Shown here: positions 9,001 through 15,419 of the stretch, in pieces
How positions within the stretch are numbered: the first letter of the stretch is position 1
Layout of the letters: every line of letters begins with the position of its first letter
Assembly (NCBI RefSeq): GCF_024585265.1
Contig: NZ_CP036533.1
Coordinates: forward strand, 3,977,001 to 4,041,000
Origin: Bradyrhizobium sp. WBAH42
GTDB lineage: Bacteria; Pseudomonadota; Alphaproteobacteria; Rhizobiales; Xanthobacteraceae
DNA length: 64,000 bases
Direction of reading: 5' to 3'
Made by a program: the position numbers and the translations under genes
Notes under the pieces: generated by a model
The model's input: only the letters and a program-made list of their open reading frames with translations
The model's database searches: none
What the model was told of the DNA's origin: nothing

Positions 9001-11424
9001 GATCTCGCGGTCGGCACGAGCGGCCCCTATGGGGCGCTGACGGCCGGCGGTGCGCTGACGCTGAACGTAGCGCGCGGTGCACTCATGCTCAACACCAGCA
9101 TCACCAGCGGCGGCCTGATGCAGCTGCTCGCCAACCGCGGCATGACCTTTGCGGCCGGCACCAGCGCGGCGCCGGTGGTTGCGACCAGCAGCTCTGATGG
9201 TGTCACGCTCGTCGCGGCGACGCTGTCGATGGGCGCCTATTCGGCGATCCATGCGGCCGGACTGATCTCGGTGACCACCACGGGTGATGCGACGATCGGC
9301 CAGCTGAACTCGTCGCTGTCCTACGCGGCAGCATCGAACGCGCCCTCGATCATCGTCACCGCCGGCGGCGTCGCCTCGCTCGGCGCGATCGTCGACAATG
9401 GCGACGGCCGGACCAAGTTCGTCGCCTCCGGCGCGGGCGCCGAGGTGTCGCTGAGCGCATCGAACGGCATCGGCAACGCGACCAGCCGGTTCATTCTCAG
9501 TGCCGCGCGGCTGTCGGCGAGCACGAGCGCCGGCGACATCTACGTCATGGTTCTCACCGACACCGAGGCGAGCCTGTTGTCGGCAGTGAAGGGCAGCGTG
9601 GACATCATCGGCACCGGTGGCCTGACGCTCGATCAGGTGCTGGCGGGCACGGCAACCGGTGCGAGCGGCAGGTTCAGCGCGGTCGCGAACAACGGCAGCA
9701 TCGTCATCGGCACCGCCTATAGCAGCGGCTCGCAGACGATCCACGCGACCCAGAATGTGACGTTCAAATCGCTCGCGGCAACCGGCAATAGCGGCGATGC
9801 CGGCAACATTAACGTCACTGCCGACAGCGGCTTCATCCTGGCGCAGACGGTGATCTCGGGCGGCTCGACCACGCTGGGCTCGGTTTCGGCCCATGGCTCG
9901 GCGACGCTGCTGGCCGGCACGACCATCACCGGCAACACGCTCGCGGCCTCGACCGGCTCGGGGCTGCTGACGGCCAACGGCGGCCCGATCGATTGGAACG
10001 CTCTCAGTGTCGGAACGACGCTGGCTGCGACGGCGAGCCAGGGCAGCATCATCTTCCAGACCGCGCAGAGCGGCGGCACGCAGACCATTCATGCCCGCGA
10101 CAATGTCACCTTCAACGCACTGACGGCGACCGGCATCGCCGGCGACGTCGGCAACATCAACGTCACCGGCGACAACGGCTTCATCCTCGCGCAGACGGTG
10201 ATCTCGGGCGGCGTGCCGACACAGGGCTCGGTCTCGGCCCACGGCTCGGCGCGGCTGATCGCCGCGGGCACCAACACCGGCCATAACCTCACGGCCTCGA
10301 CCGGCAATGCAGTCCTCAGCGGCACGGTCGTTCACTGGGACAATCTCAATGTCGGCGGCACGCTCGACGTCACCGCGACGGCCGGAGCGATCACCGTCGG
10401 CACCGCTGTCAGCGGCGGCACGCAGACCCTGTACGCCGTGAACGACATCGTCTTCAGCCAGCTCACCACGACCGGCATCCCTGGCGATTTCGGCGACATC
10501 GACCTGCGCTCCGATACGGGTGCGATCCGCCGCGGATCGATCTCCGCCAACGGCGACACGCATTTCGTCTCGGCGGGCCCGGTCTCGCTCGACAGGATCA
10601 GCGGCAAGACCATCAAGATGACCTCGCCAGGTGACCTGACCATCGGCTGGGTCAGCGTCGTGAAGGAGCTCGACCTCGCGGCGGATACGATCAACGTCAG
10701 GGGCGAGCAGATCCGCTCGACGCCGGCAATCCCGCTGGTCATGAACATCACCGGCTATAACGGCGGCGTCGCGAAGTCCGCCGACGTCTCGATCGACCCA
10801 GACCACATCATTATCAACCAGTTCAGGGTGGTGGATGCGACCTTCTGGACCGATGCGCCGGCTGTCTCGATCCTGAACGGTTACGTGCCGGGCCAGCTCA
10901 TGCTCACCACGGCCACCCAGCAGATACTCCTGAACAACCGCACGCCGGCGCCGTCCAATTGGCCGACGCTGCAGCTCTACCAGCCGGGCGGCGTGTTCAC
11001 GATGAGCCAGGCCGGCAATGCCAATGTCAGCAATGCCTATGTGGTGTTCTATACCGGCGACGTCTCGGCGACGGTGACCAATTACGGGCCGAGTCACGCC
11101 TGCTGCAACGTCTTCACCGGCGCCAGCATGGTGCGCAACATCTCGGTCGACGGCGAGGGCAACCAGAACATCGAGACCTGGCTCGCCAAGAAGGACGGGG
11201 GCACATTCTACCTGCTCGGCCTCTCCGGCCAGGCGCGGCTCGACGCGCTGCTGACGCCCCGGCCGGTCGAGGCGGTCGGGTCCGGCCTCGCCGTCAACAT
11301 CGAAGGGCTCAGCGACATGCGCAAGCTGCGCCAAAAGGGACAGCGCGCGGGACGTCCGGGCTGGAAGGATGCGGCGATCGAAACAGCGAAGCCGGCAATC
11401 GGTCGCCTGGCGGAGGCATGGTGA
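1..11424 (+). CDS. Giant filamentous-haemagglutinin/LktA-type TpsA exoprotein, 5' partial
   Basis: The visible 3807 residues are the C-terminal part of a two-partner-secretion exoprotein (filamentous adhesin type), presumably exported by the TpsB encoded immediately downstream. The chain is a long, low-complexity Ala/Gly/Ser/Thr/Asn/Val-rich beta-helix-like sequence, with repeated T-A-x-A/G-x-I-x-x-N-A rungs. There is no signal peptide and no N-terminal haemagglutination (TPS) domain at residue 1, so the ATG at position 1 is probably internal and the gene starts upstream of the window. Residues about 3239-3468 hold near-tandem 116-residue repeats. Cysteine is almost absent, yet occurs as pairs at 1758/1759, 1872/1875, 2218/2219 and 3701/3702. 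The stop overlaps the tpsB start region. The family call is firm; the ligand or role (adhesion, biofilm, contact-dependent competition) cannot be read from the sequence. Confidence 0.85.
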   Translation: MSSQVGLAGSVATNLMGTNVTASITAAGTNGINGADVTATNNVGVIAGNNDKAAVFAGALSISKGAAGIAGSLVTNQITGTTAAYISGVNTKVDALGTSSTDTLAVNNGTLVHAFDLGAAHAPTDTTPDLSENQDTVRGLAVVASSHQAVVANVASLAASSGIAIMINPITNVMSGATRAYIDSAAIDTRLTSSTLAPQIVVAASSFSYSGAFGAGIVPPTGNGGGGATVISTTMSRGTFATITNATVGGVQSSSPTVGAVTVKANAEQDASSIAVGFNTGSVGLNVFQATTEAYVDGGALTAASLTVNANNNTGIFSANGSGAYGSQAAIGAAFLVQVSSNRTEAYVGDEFAYHGGTTPHTTALNLSGALDVQAKTRNRFEAYAIGGALSTGTAAIAGMANIEIANNTTIAGVYDTTLQSVTGGAAGAVTINANEDVAIKEIAGALAVGASGAGVGVGAAANVIVFKSQTIAESRNSNLNSSGAINVNALSTKEVLSYAVTAGIGGSVGIGATVGVIIVGTNTADPDTQGQQTGQLNQNGNGTIAAVNARTSTAQGSDAVASGTAGSPSSANVTSTYNVSSVLTGGNDGVTAQIAGGNVTGTQVNVGATSANAAKMYLLGAGFAKNVGIGAGIGYTSVNSSVLANLSAIVSAPSVTVAAVVRDANTGPYAGKTIDTEAIAGGAALYFGAQAAVAFGNVANTVTAQLGGQVTGTGGTGVAVMAQDSTTQVVFTGGVTAGAAAVGASVATAGRSSSVAAKVLDNATVNASTLAVGAAGAGTLSTTATALGGGILAGVGADAEAHENSSVTAEIGTGSSITTSATGVGTLVTASITPNLSSEAIGVSVGGGAVGVAIAQSTVGATVTADVGDNTVFSGGALGVTAMALVPIIGTQTNTDGTTTTIYGTTTYAKALAGGGGSLIGAQGSLARASENATVSAYGGVGIRLPNADVVIAAENDSAQYAEATGLSTGFLALGATVAQTSSNAHTYAYLGAPADMDSLNHADYTGILQITATGKDTNVSNATVGAGGTYAGAAAVATTSSTAVTNARFDGGTSDDTLYFGGLSVKATHTTNYAANGDAYQASTAGVSAGKAQNDVTSTTTAEIGTHLIINTDGGDIVVISSDIVNQAGGGARSGSGGSFSGAAALSDSHVTQTVTTNIGAGTILSLNGDPRTSTGVIDIEAYNTLNTRDTASLATASFFAGGGAVSNMTANATLAVNIHARELFSVGKIFIGTAAKMAASNNANASLYGAIAGVGASTNTWVHADQDVTVDSGTTIQAWRDINIFAGMSGDTITFSSIQATATTVVYNNTAIPISTLYRGTANAGGDSSLTLADGSRVLGVRDIYLGATQGQVTASGNGSNYNPYLDIFSAKNSDNHSHTSGTGDVALNGLVVAGINSDVLITIDLGASAPTLSTTSPYSSLSSTLEYVADVDHFSPVKSWNHQTVQYTIVGGFNPYQNIVNQLGTLTGLTDTQIRTALAASTSTHPATMTPSGADPTGDIQRQINALIQQAPYTSDAGGNAFAFGDMLASAGNVSILAQKLTGNSLAGHSAPAVIARGSPMIKVENRGLDFMDFANLTVTTVTGGNITYRQIDHVDPDSHSNVTFTATPSATPIIDISATYNRVDPSTGLGVDDNGNQLTRKPDIYFDGIVSNENGLLKITSQLGSVVASQSLNAATIQMVAPNGSFIFLGGIGSFYNSNHDVTAQWAGVQYKPASNDTLTAVMAAATFLGAYGEYAYSPHIGAGGNHPYFYYCCVDGNTGVQQTAANSTVFTARMLMTYYDGLSLYSAIFLPTGNGTPNGGGGSVGSTATLAAMEGPTVQPIVTAPWERNTYAGQGVFSNTTRDVTITNPDGSTSTRTYTYYSPFNCDGCGTYFQVVNIQNDVITPRTANTNAITNWASTTPSGYQNPANAPFILGQAIIISAGVINVNGLIQSGTSSNYSIDIGSGALSAINDLKGNSAAFAQAQANARNGSYYDITAAAAPLVSSDIKIGVRYNALTDQILVNGVVQGSGGYVYLNGKIISTSTDGTPQGTIAVKGGAGSITVNNTTGLQLVTNTINTGVSAPSVIQIVDQLQQQTTWYVYNPSAAGSQQVSTYRTAGVNASAYTGSMLAGMSGTAGIQYTVKPNMYYQWVDTATLDRPVTSTQFDYGWHYTPNPATGENWTRTISLVENVMQATGGGGNTGQLQTANFQEVVTATGSYHNAGYNTGAGKCCGADAHFDWFQQIYDHLTLTLTNTVKASNPINIQFSGGGASTVNVSSNSGIVINGPINNLSGSTTVIATGANSAITSGANANNPMISGKNVTLRADGGIGSIGANGVPVQVQVYGGNLTATSIDRDIAIAAVGSLSINQVAVNSGVSGRAPQGSVFISATGDINSAAAYNVATPVVIGKNVEINSSAGAIGATSAVVNGASTLTNINPLVIQATGTTQTDGTVDGGVLDSASATGTYIVQSKGDLRLGTVQSTGGPVFLEAAGSDGNQASILNGRAAVGLTPAQSQHLQGVWASLDLLSGNAATNAVNSYQSMVTSAYNDYFQLKNIAFPNGSTYAPTSVGQTVLRAQVAAKLGIDPASVTATQMKTEATTRFLRDQFLLGQITTDQLKSSLTTLLGSAPTDPLGTLFGSSLSSTLFTKLFEGVSTANQRLPSNAALQTALNAYNASYSYTLASTERVYGIITAGSQWTQSQLAYTVSSSAVGAAPPPIDDNVIANVSANQIMLYAPRGSVGNSAAPQTFTFTSVDSSSLTPEQRGLLATAGPGQLTVGAVTNPTTHVTTYTVSLSQQNLVVVDNPIAISAKALTNIYLGSKNSLALGGVTANYGPITAAQANGIEVTGRGDVKLDAVNSISANAGGAVISGDIANLTLIAERGNVGAPGAAGSNPAANANALQIAFADPGNDQLDQVSSAQGIYVRQTTGDLILGNIAAGNAIQLAATGSIYAEAGFTDRSAIHILGTDLDLRAGGSIGFNGSTFQPLQMNISGAVTGSAIGDLSILAVTGDLAVGTSGPYGALTAGGALTLNVARGALMLNTSITSGGLMQLLANRGMTFAAGTSAAPVVATSSSDGVTLVAATLSMGAYSAIHAAGLISVTTTGDATIGQLNSSLSYAAASNAPSIIVTAGGVASLGAIVDNGDGRTKFVASGAGAEVSLSASNGIGNATSRFILSAARLSASTSAGDIYVMVLTDTEASLLSAVKGSVDIIGTGGLTLDQVLAGTATGASGRFSAVANNGSIVIGTAYSSGSQTIHATQNVTFKSLAATGNSGDAGNINVTADSGFILAQTVISGGSTTLGSVSAHGSATLLAGTTITGNTLAASTGSGLLTANGGPIDWNALSVGTTLAATASQGSIIFQTAQSGGTQTIHARDNVTFNALTATGIAGDVGNINVTGDNGFILAQTVISGGVPTQGSVSAHGSARLIAAGTNTGHNLTASTGNAVLSGTVVHWDNLNVGGTLDVTATAGAITVGTAVSGGTQTLYAVNDIVFSQLTTTGIPGDFGDIDLRSDTGAIRRGSISANGDTHFVSAGPVSLDRISGKTIKMTSPGDLTIGWVSVVKELDLAADTINVRGEQIRSTPAIPLVMNITGYNGGVAKSADVSIDPDHIIINQFRVVDATFWTDAPAVSILNGYVPGQLMLTTATQQILLNNRTPAPSNWPTLQLYQPGGVFTMSQAGNANVSNAYVVFYTGDVSATVTNYGPSHACCNVFTGASMVRNISVDGEGNQNIETWLAKKDGGTFYLLGLSGQARLDALLTPRPVEAVGSGLAVNIEGLSDMRKLRQKGQRAGRPGWKDAAIETAKPAIGRLAEAW
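9715..10590 (+). repeat. 116-codon tandem repeats inside the TpsA gene
   Basis: Two copies of about 348 nt (roughly 9715-10062 and 10063-10404) match closely at DNA and protein level; the segment with residues FILAQTVISGG recurs exactly 348 nt apart (9832 and 10180). A third, diverged and shortened copy follows to about 10590. They encode beta-helix repeat units of the exoprotein and could change copy number by recombination. Confidence 0.75.
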
Positions 11425-13124
11425 CGGGCTTGGGCATGCGGATTCTGCGGGCAGCATTGGCGGTCGTGCTGATAGCATCGTGCATCGCCTCCGCGCGTGC
11501 CCAGTCGATCAATCCCGGCGCGATCCAGCAGGACATTGACCGGCAGCGCCGGCAGCTCGAGCAGCAGAGCGCGCCGCCCAAGCTCACCGGGCCCGCAGTG
11601 ATCGGCGGCGAGCGGGAGAAGTCCCAGCTCCTCAAGCCGGGTGGGCCGAAGTTCCGGCTGCGCAAGGTCACGTTCGACGAGTCCAAGTTCATCACGCCGG
11701 AGGAGCTCGACGAGATCGCGAAGAAATATGTCGGCAAGGATGTCGACATCGCCGCGCTACTGCAGCTCGTCGCCGACATCAATGCCATCTATGTCGCGCG
11801 CGGCATCGTCACGGGCATCGCGACGCTGCCGGAGCAGGACGCCAAGGGCGGCATCGTCCGCGTCAAGCTGACCGAGGGCCGGCTCCAGAAGACGACCGTC
11901 GAGGGTAACAAGCAGACCCGCACCGATTACATCCTCGATCGCGTGAAGGAGCCCGAAGGGGAGGTACTCGACGTTCCCAAGCTCAACCGCGACGTGATCT
12001 GGTTCAACCGGACCAACGACGTGCAGATCAAGGCGCTGCTGCAGCCCGGCTCGAGCTTCGGCTTGACCGACCTCCAGTTCGCGGTGATCGAGCCGCCGGT
12101 CGACACCTGGCAGCTCTTCGTCGACAATCAGGGCGTGGAGAACACCGGGCGCTGGGAAGGCGGCACCTTTTACAAGCGCCACGGCCTGTTCGGTGTCGAC
12201 GACCGCCTGACCTTCTACGGCGTCCGCTCCGACGGCAATCTCAACGGCAATGTCGCCTACAGCATTCCCTTCAATCCCTGGGGCGGGCGTGTCGGCGTCA
12301 GCTACACCGAAGGAAAGATCAAGATCATCCAGGGGCCGTTCGTCGCGCTCGACGTCACCGGACGCTCGAGCCAGGCGTCGGTCAATCTCAGCCAGCCGGT
12401 CTGGGTGACCCAGGACTGGCTGGTGCTGCTCAACGCCGCCTTGACCGAGGGCAAGACCGTCAGCCGCTTTGCCACCGTCGCCGTCACCGACGATCATTAC
12501 GACAAGACCACGGCGGGCGTCTCGGTGACCAAGTCCGGCAACACCTATTCGATCACGGTCTCGCCGGCGGTGAACTACATCGCGTGGCATGACTATGTGC
12601 TCGGCAACAACCGCGCGTTTAACACCTATACCGGCTCGCTGATCGCGACCAGCGCCGCGGGGCCCGCGAACTTCAGCGCCAACGTGCTGGCGAGCTGGCA
12701 GTACACGCAGGAGAAGCTGCTGCCGGGCGATCAGATTTTTTCGATCGGCGGTCCGACCACCGTGCGTGGCTATCCCTCCAGCGCGGCGTCCGGCGACAGC
12801 GGCTATTATTTCAACGCCGAGCTGCACTACAACTGGTCGCAATGGTTGAGGGGTTTCGACACCTACGTCTTCACCGACTGGGGGGCAGTGTATTCGACCT
12901 TCCCCGGCGTCACCGAAATGGCCTCGGTCGGCCTCGGCTTCTCCTGGACCTACGCGCCGTTCATGACCTTCGAGGCCAATTACGCGACGCCGCTGAAGAT
13001 GGCGGTCTCGACCCAGAACCATTACGAGGCCTATGGCCGCGTCATCTTCCGGCCGCTGCTGATGTTCCAGAAGCCGGAAAGCCCCGCGCCGGTGGCGGCG
13101 TTGGCCGGCAGGAGCAAGTCGTAG
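11418..13124 (+). CDS. TpsB outer-membrane transporter, ShlB/FhaC/HecB family
   Basis: A 568-residue Omp85-superfamily partner that should recognise and export the upstream TpsA across the outer membrane. It begins with a Sec signal (hydrophobic RAALAVVLIASCIASARA, cleaved before QSINP), then a Q/R-rich helix-like linker, a POTRA_2 domain (from LRKVTFDESKF, about residues 80-155), and a C-terminal ShlB-type beta-barrel. The diagnostic VRGY motif of the L6 loop is present in the context GGPTTVRGYPSS. The start is ambiguous: ATG 11418, GTG 11421 (best placed behind GGAGG 11412-11416) and ATG 11436 are all in frame; all overlap or touch the TpsA stop, so the pair is translationally coupled. Confidence 0.9.
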   Translation: MVTGLGMRILRAALAVVLIASCIASARAQSINPGAIQQDIDRQRRQLEQQSAPPKLTGPAVIGGEREKSQLLKPGGPKFRLRKVTFDESKFITPEELDEIAKKYVGKDVDIAALLQLVADINAIYVARGIVTGIATLPEQDAKGGIVRVKLTEGRLQKTTVEGNKQTRTDYILDRVKEPEGEVLDVPKLNRDVIWFNRTNDVQIKALLQPGSSFGLTDLQFAVIEPPVDTWQLFVDNQGVENTGRWEGGTFYKRHGLFGVDDRLTFYGVRSDGNLNGNVAYSIPFNPWGGRVGVSYTEGKIKIIQGPFVALDVTGRSSQASVNLSQPVWVTQDWLVLLNAALTEGKTVSRFATVAVTDDHYDKTTAGVSVTKSGNTYSITVSPAVNYIAWHDYVLGNNRAFNTYTGSLIATSAAGPANFSANVLASWQYTQEKLLPGDQIFSIGGPTTVRGYPSSAASGDSGYYFNAELHYNWSQWLRGFDTYVFTDWGAVYSTFPGVTEMASVGLGFSWTYAPFMTFEANYATPLKMAVSTQNHYEAYGRVIFRPLLMFQKPESPAPVAALAGRSKS

Positions 13125-13147
13125 CGGCGGCCTGACGCTCTCTCCCC

Positions 13148-13334
13148 GTCATTGCGCGACATTTCGGATCTCGTGCCCCGGACGCAGCGCAGCGCCTCTT
13201 CGGCGGTGCGCTGCAGAGCCGGGGCCCATGCAGCAGCAAATGACCCGGTCTCCTGGGTCCCGGCTCTGCGGAGCGTCACTGCGTGCCGCACCGCGTCCGG
13301 GACACGCAGAATGCTGCTCGATGCTCGCAATGAC
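13148..13334. repeat. 187-bp nested palindromic intergenic repeat
   Basis: Three nested inverted repeats share one centre: GTCATTGCG 13148-13156 with CGCAATGAC 13326-13334 (perfect), GTGCCCCGGACGC 13173-13185 with GCGTCCGGGACAC 13293-13305 (12/13), and GCAGAGCCGGGGCCC 13213-13227 with GGGTCCCGGCTCTGC 13255-13269 (14/15). It fills the 254-nt gap between the convergent tpsB and bluB ends. The style matches high-copy palindromic repeats I associate with Bradyrhizobium and Rhodopseudomonas intergenic DNA. It may serve as a bidirectional transcript end. Confidence 0.8.
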
Positions 13335-13378
13335 GGAGGATGGATCGACTGCTGGTCTCTGCCCGGGGCGCGATCCGC

Positions 13379-14011
13379 TTAGCGCAGCAGCGTAAACTCC
13401 TCCGCGCCGCGCCGGTGCTCCCATTTCGCCTGCTCCAGCTCGGGCTGGTCACATTCGGCTTCCGGATAGCCGACACAGAGATAGGCGATGAATTTCCAGG
13501 TTTCAGGCACATCGAGGATGGCGTGAATGCGATCCGGATTGAGGATCGAGACCCAGCCGATGCCGATGCTCTCGGCGCGGGCGGCGAGCCACATCGCGGT
13601 GATGGCGGCGACCACGGAATATTCGGTCGTCTCCGGCATGGTCGCGCGCCCGAGGCCGTGGCCGATGTCGCTGGCCTTGTCGGCAAACACGGCGAGGTGG
13701 CCGGGGGCCTGTTCGAGGCCCGACAGTTTCAGCGTGGCGTAGCGGGCCGCGCGTTCGCCGGAATAGCAATTCAGCGCGTCGGTGTTGCACGCCTTGAAAT
13801 CGTCGGTGACCGCCCGGCGCCGCGCGGCATCGTCGACGACGACGAAGCGCCAGGGCTGGCTGAGGCCGACCGAAGGCGAGAGGCAGGCGGTCTCGATCAG
13901 GCGATCGATCGCCCCCTTCGGCAATGGATCGCTGCGGAAGCGGCGCACGTCGCGGCGCCACACGAACAGCTCGCGCAAGTGCTGGCGGAAGGTATCGTCG
14001 AACTCGACCAT
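13379..14011 (-). CDS. bluB: 5,6-dimethylbenzimidazole synthase BluB
   Basis: A nitroreductase-fold flavin destructase that uses O2 to cleave reduced FMN to 5,6-dimethylbenzimidazole, the lower ligand of B12. The 210-residue length fits. Seen near the N-terminus are the RRDVRRF segment and the flavin-binding start (ETACLSPSVGLSQPWRFVVV), typical of BluB rather than generic nitroreductases. It is last in a minus-strand run cobU-cobS-bluB, beginning 4 nt after the cobS stop. The context, with all other lower-ligand genes around it, makes the assignment strong. Confidence 0.95.
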   Translation of the reverse strand: MVEFDDTFRQHLRELFVWRRDVRRFRSDPLPKGAIDRLIETACLSPSVGLSQPWRFVVVDDAARRRAVTDDFKACNTDALNCYSGERAARYATLKLSGLEQAPGHLAVFADKASDIGHGLGRATMPETTEYSVVAAITAMWLAARAESIGIGWVSILNPDRIHAILDVPETWKFIAYLCVGYPEAECDQPELEQAKWEHRRGAEEFTLLR

Positions 14012-14015
14012 GAGG

Positions 14016-14798
14016 TCATCGCCCCATCTGGAAGGACGCGGCCACCAGCAGGATCAGGATCTCGCCCGTCTGCTCGAACGCGCCGAGAATGTCGCCGGTC
14101 TGCCCGCCGATCTGGCGGATGGCAAGCCGCGCCAGCATCAGGCCGGCCAGCGACAGCAGGATCAGGCCGACCAGCGCCTTGCCCGGCCCCAACGCCAGGG
14201 CAAGCGCGAGCGTTCCAAGCGCGAAGGCGATCGCCACGCTGCGGCCGGGCGGTGCCCCGGCGCCGGCCGATAAACCGTCAGGCCGCGCCGGCGGCACCAG
14301 CGACATGAAGGCGGGCACGCCGGCGCGGGCAGCAACGTGCGCCGCGCACAATGCGAGCATGACGGTCCATGGATTTGCGATTGTGGCAAGCGCGCTCCAG
14401 CGCAGACCGAACGACAGGATCAGTGCGCAGACACCATAGGTCCCGATCCGGCTGTCGCGCATGATCTCGAGCTTGCGCTCGCGCGTGCGGCCGCCGCCAA
14501 GTCCGTCCGCGGTGTCGGCAAGTCCGTCCTCGTGCAGCGCGCCGGTGATGAGGGCGGTCGTGGCCAGCACGAGCAAAGCGGCAAGGCTCGGCGTCAGTCC
14601 GAGGCGAATGGCGATCTTGTAAGTGAGGGCGCCGGCGAGGCCGACCAGCAGTCCCGCGACCGGCAGCGCCCAGGTCGCGCGCGCGATCGCGCCGTCACCG
14701 GCGGGCTTCGAAGATGCCACCGGGAGGATCGTCACGAACGATGTCGCCATCCTGAGATCGGCAAAGATGTCTTTGAGCAGCTCGGCGCGCGGGATCAT
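14016..14798 (-). CDS. cobS: Adenosylcobinamide-GDP ribazoletransferase (cobalamin synthase)
   Basis: An integral inner-membrane enzyme that joins adenosylcobinamide-GDP to alpha-ribazole(-5'-phosphate), the last assembly step. The 260-residue protein is hydrophobic with several membrane segments and the family signature HEDGLADTADGLGGG followed by RxxKLEIMRDSRIGTYG. This is CobS in Salmonella nomenclature and CobV in Pseudomonas denitrificans; it is not the chelatase CobS. The ATG overlaps the cobU stop by 4 nt (14795-14798), and bluB follows after 4 nt. Confidence 0.95.
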   Translation of the reverse strand: MIPRAELLKDIFADLRMATSFVTILPVASSKPAGDGAIARATWALPVAGLLVGLAGALTYKIAIRLGLTPSLAALLVLATTALITGALHEDGLADTADGLGGGRTRERKLEIMRDSRIGTYGVCALILSFGLRWSALATIANPWTVMLALCAAHVAARAGVPAFMSLVPPARPDGLSAGAGAPPGRSVAIAFALGTLALALALGPGKALVGLILLSLAGLMLARLAIRQIGGQTGDILGAFEQTGEILILLVAASFQMGR

Positions 14799-15298
14799 TT
14801 CAGCTTCATCGGCAGGCCGGCGACGACGAACTCGACCTCGTCGGCGACACCGGCAATGATCTGGTTCATGATCCCGGCGGCATCGCGGAAGCTGCGCGCC
14901 AGCGCATTGTCGGGCACGATGCCGAGGCCGACCTCGTTGGTGACGAGGACGACCGGGCTCTTGAGATTGAAGAGGATCGCGGCAAGCGCGTTCACCTCGT
15001 GCTCCCAGTTACGCCCGGCATGCATCAGGTTGGAAAGCCAGAGTGTCAGGCAATCCACCAGCCTTGCGCCGCCGCCATCGGTTGCGAGCAGCGCGGGCAC
15101 GAGATCGAGCGGCACCTCGCGCTCGATCCAATCGATTCCGCGGCGCGCGCGGTGTCTTGCAATGCGTTCCTGCATTTCGCCGTCGAGCGCCTCGGCCGTC
15201 GCGATGTAGACGGGCTGGCCGGCAAAGCTGCGCGCGCGCGCTTCCGCCCGGGTGCTCTTGCCCGATCGCGCCCCGCCGGTGATCAGAATGACGGCCAT
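14795..15298 (-). CDS. cobU: Bifunctional adenosylcobinamide kinase / adenosylcobinamide-phosphate guanylyltransferase
   Basis: Phosphorylates adenosylcobinamide and then transfers GMP from GTP to make the substrate of cobalamin synthase (CobP in P. denitrificans naming). The 167 residues show an N-terminal P-loop GGARSGKS at residues 8-15, the DCLTLWLSNL segment and the VTNEVGLGIVP motif of the family. The Shine-Dalgarno AGGAGACC lies just upstream of the ATG. It is the first gene of the minus-strand unit cobU-cobS-bluB and is divergent from cobD across about 120 nt. Confidence 0.95.
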   Translation of the reverse strand: MAVILITGGARSGKSTRAEARARSFAGQPVYIATAEALDGEMQERIARHRARRGIDWIEREVPLDLVPALLATDGGGARLVDCLTLWLSNLMHAGRNWEHEVNALAAILFNLKSPVVLVTNEVGLGIVPDNALARSFRDAAGIMNQIIAGVADEVEFVVAGLPMKLK

Positions 15299-15419
15299 GA
15301 AGGTCTCCTGCGATGAGCACTAATCATCAAACGCGGCCAAAGACAAAGCCGAAATCAGGCGGCGAGGGGCTTGCGCTCGGCCGCCGTCTTGCGCAACAGG
15401 GGCGGGACAGGAGACCAAT

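Noticed and set aside
8914..11478. 854-residue minus-strand open frame opposite tpsA and the tpsB start
   Set aside because: Composition is typical of an antisense shadow; it lacks any family motif and covers two solid plus-strand genes.
15299..15419. AGGAGACC motifs near the cobU and cobD starts, resembling a B12-box
   Set aside because: Both are Shine-Dalgarno sequences at correct spacing; the other aptamer blocks are missing and there is no room for a 200-nt aptamer.
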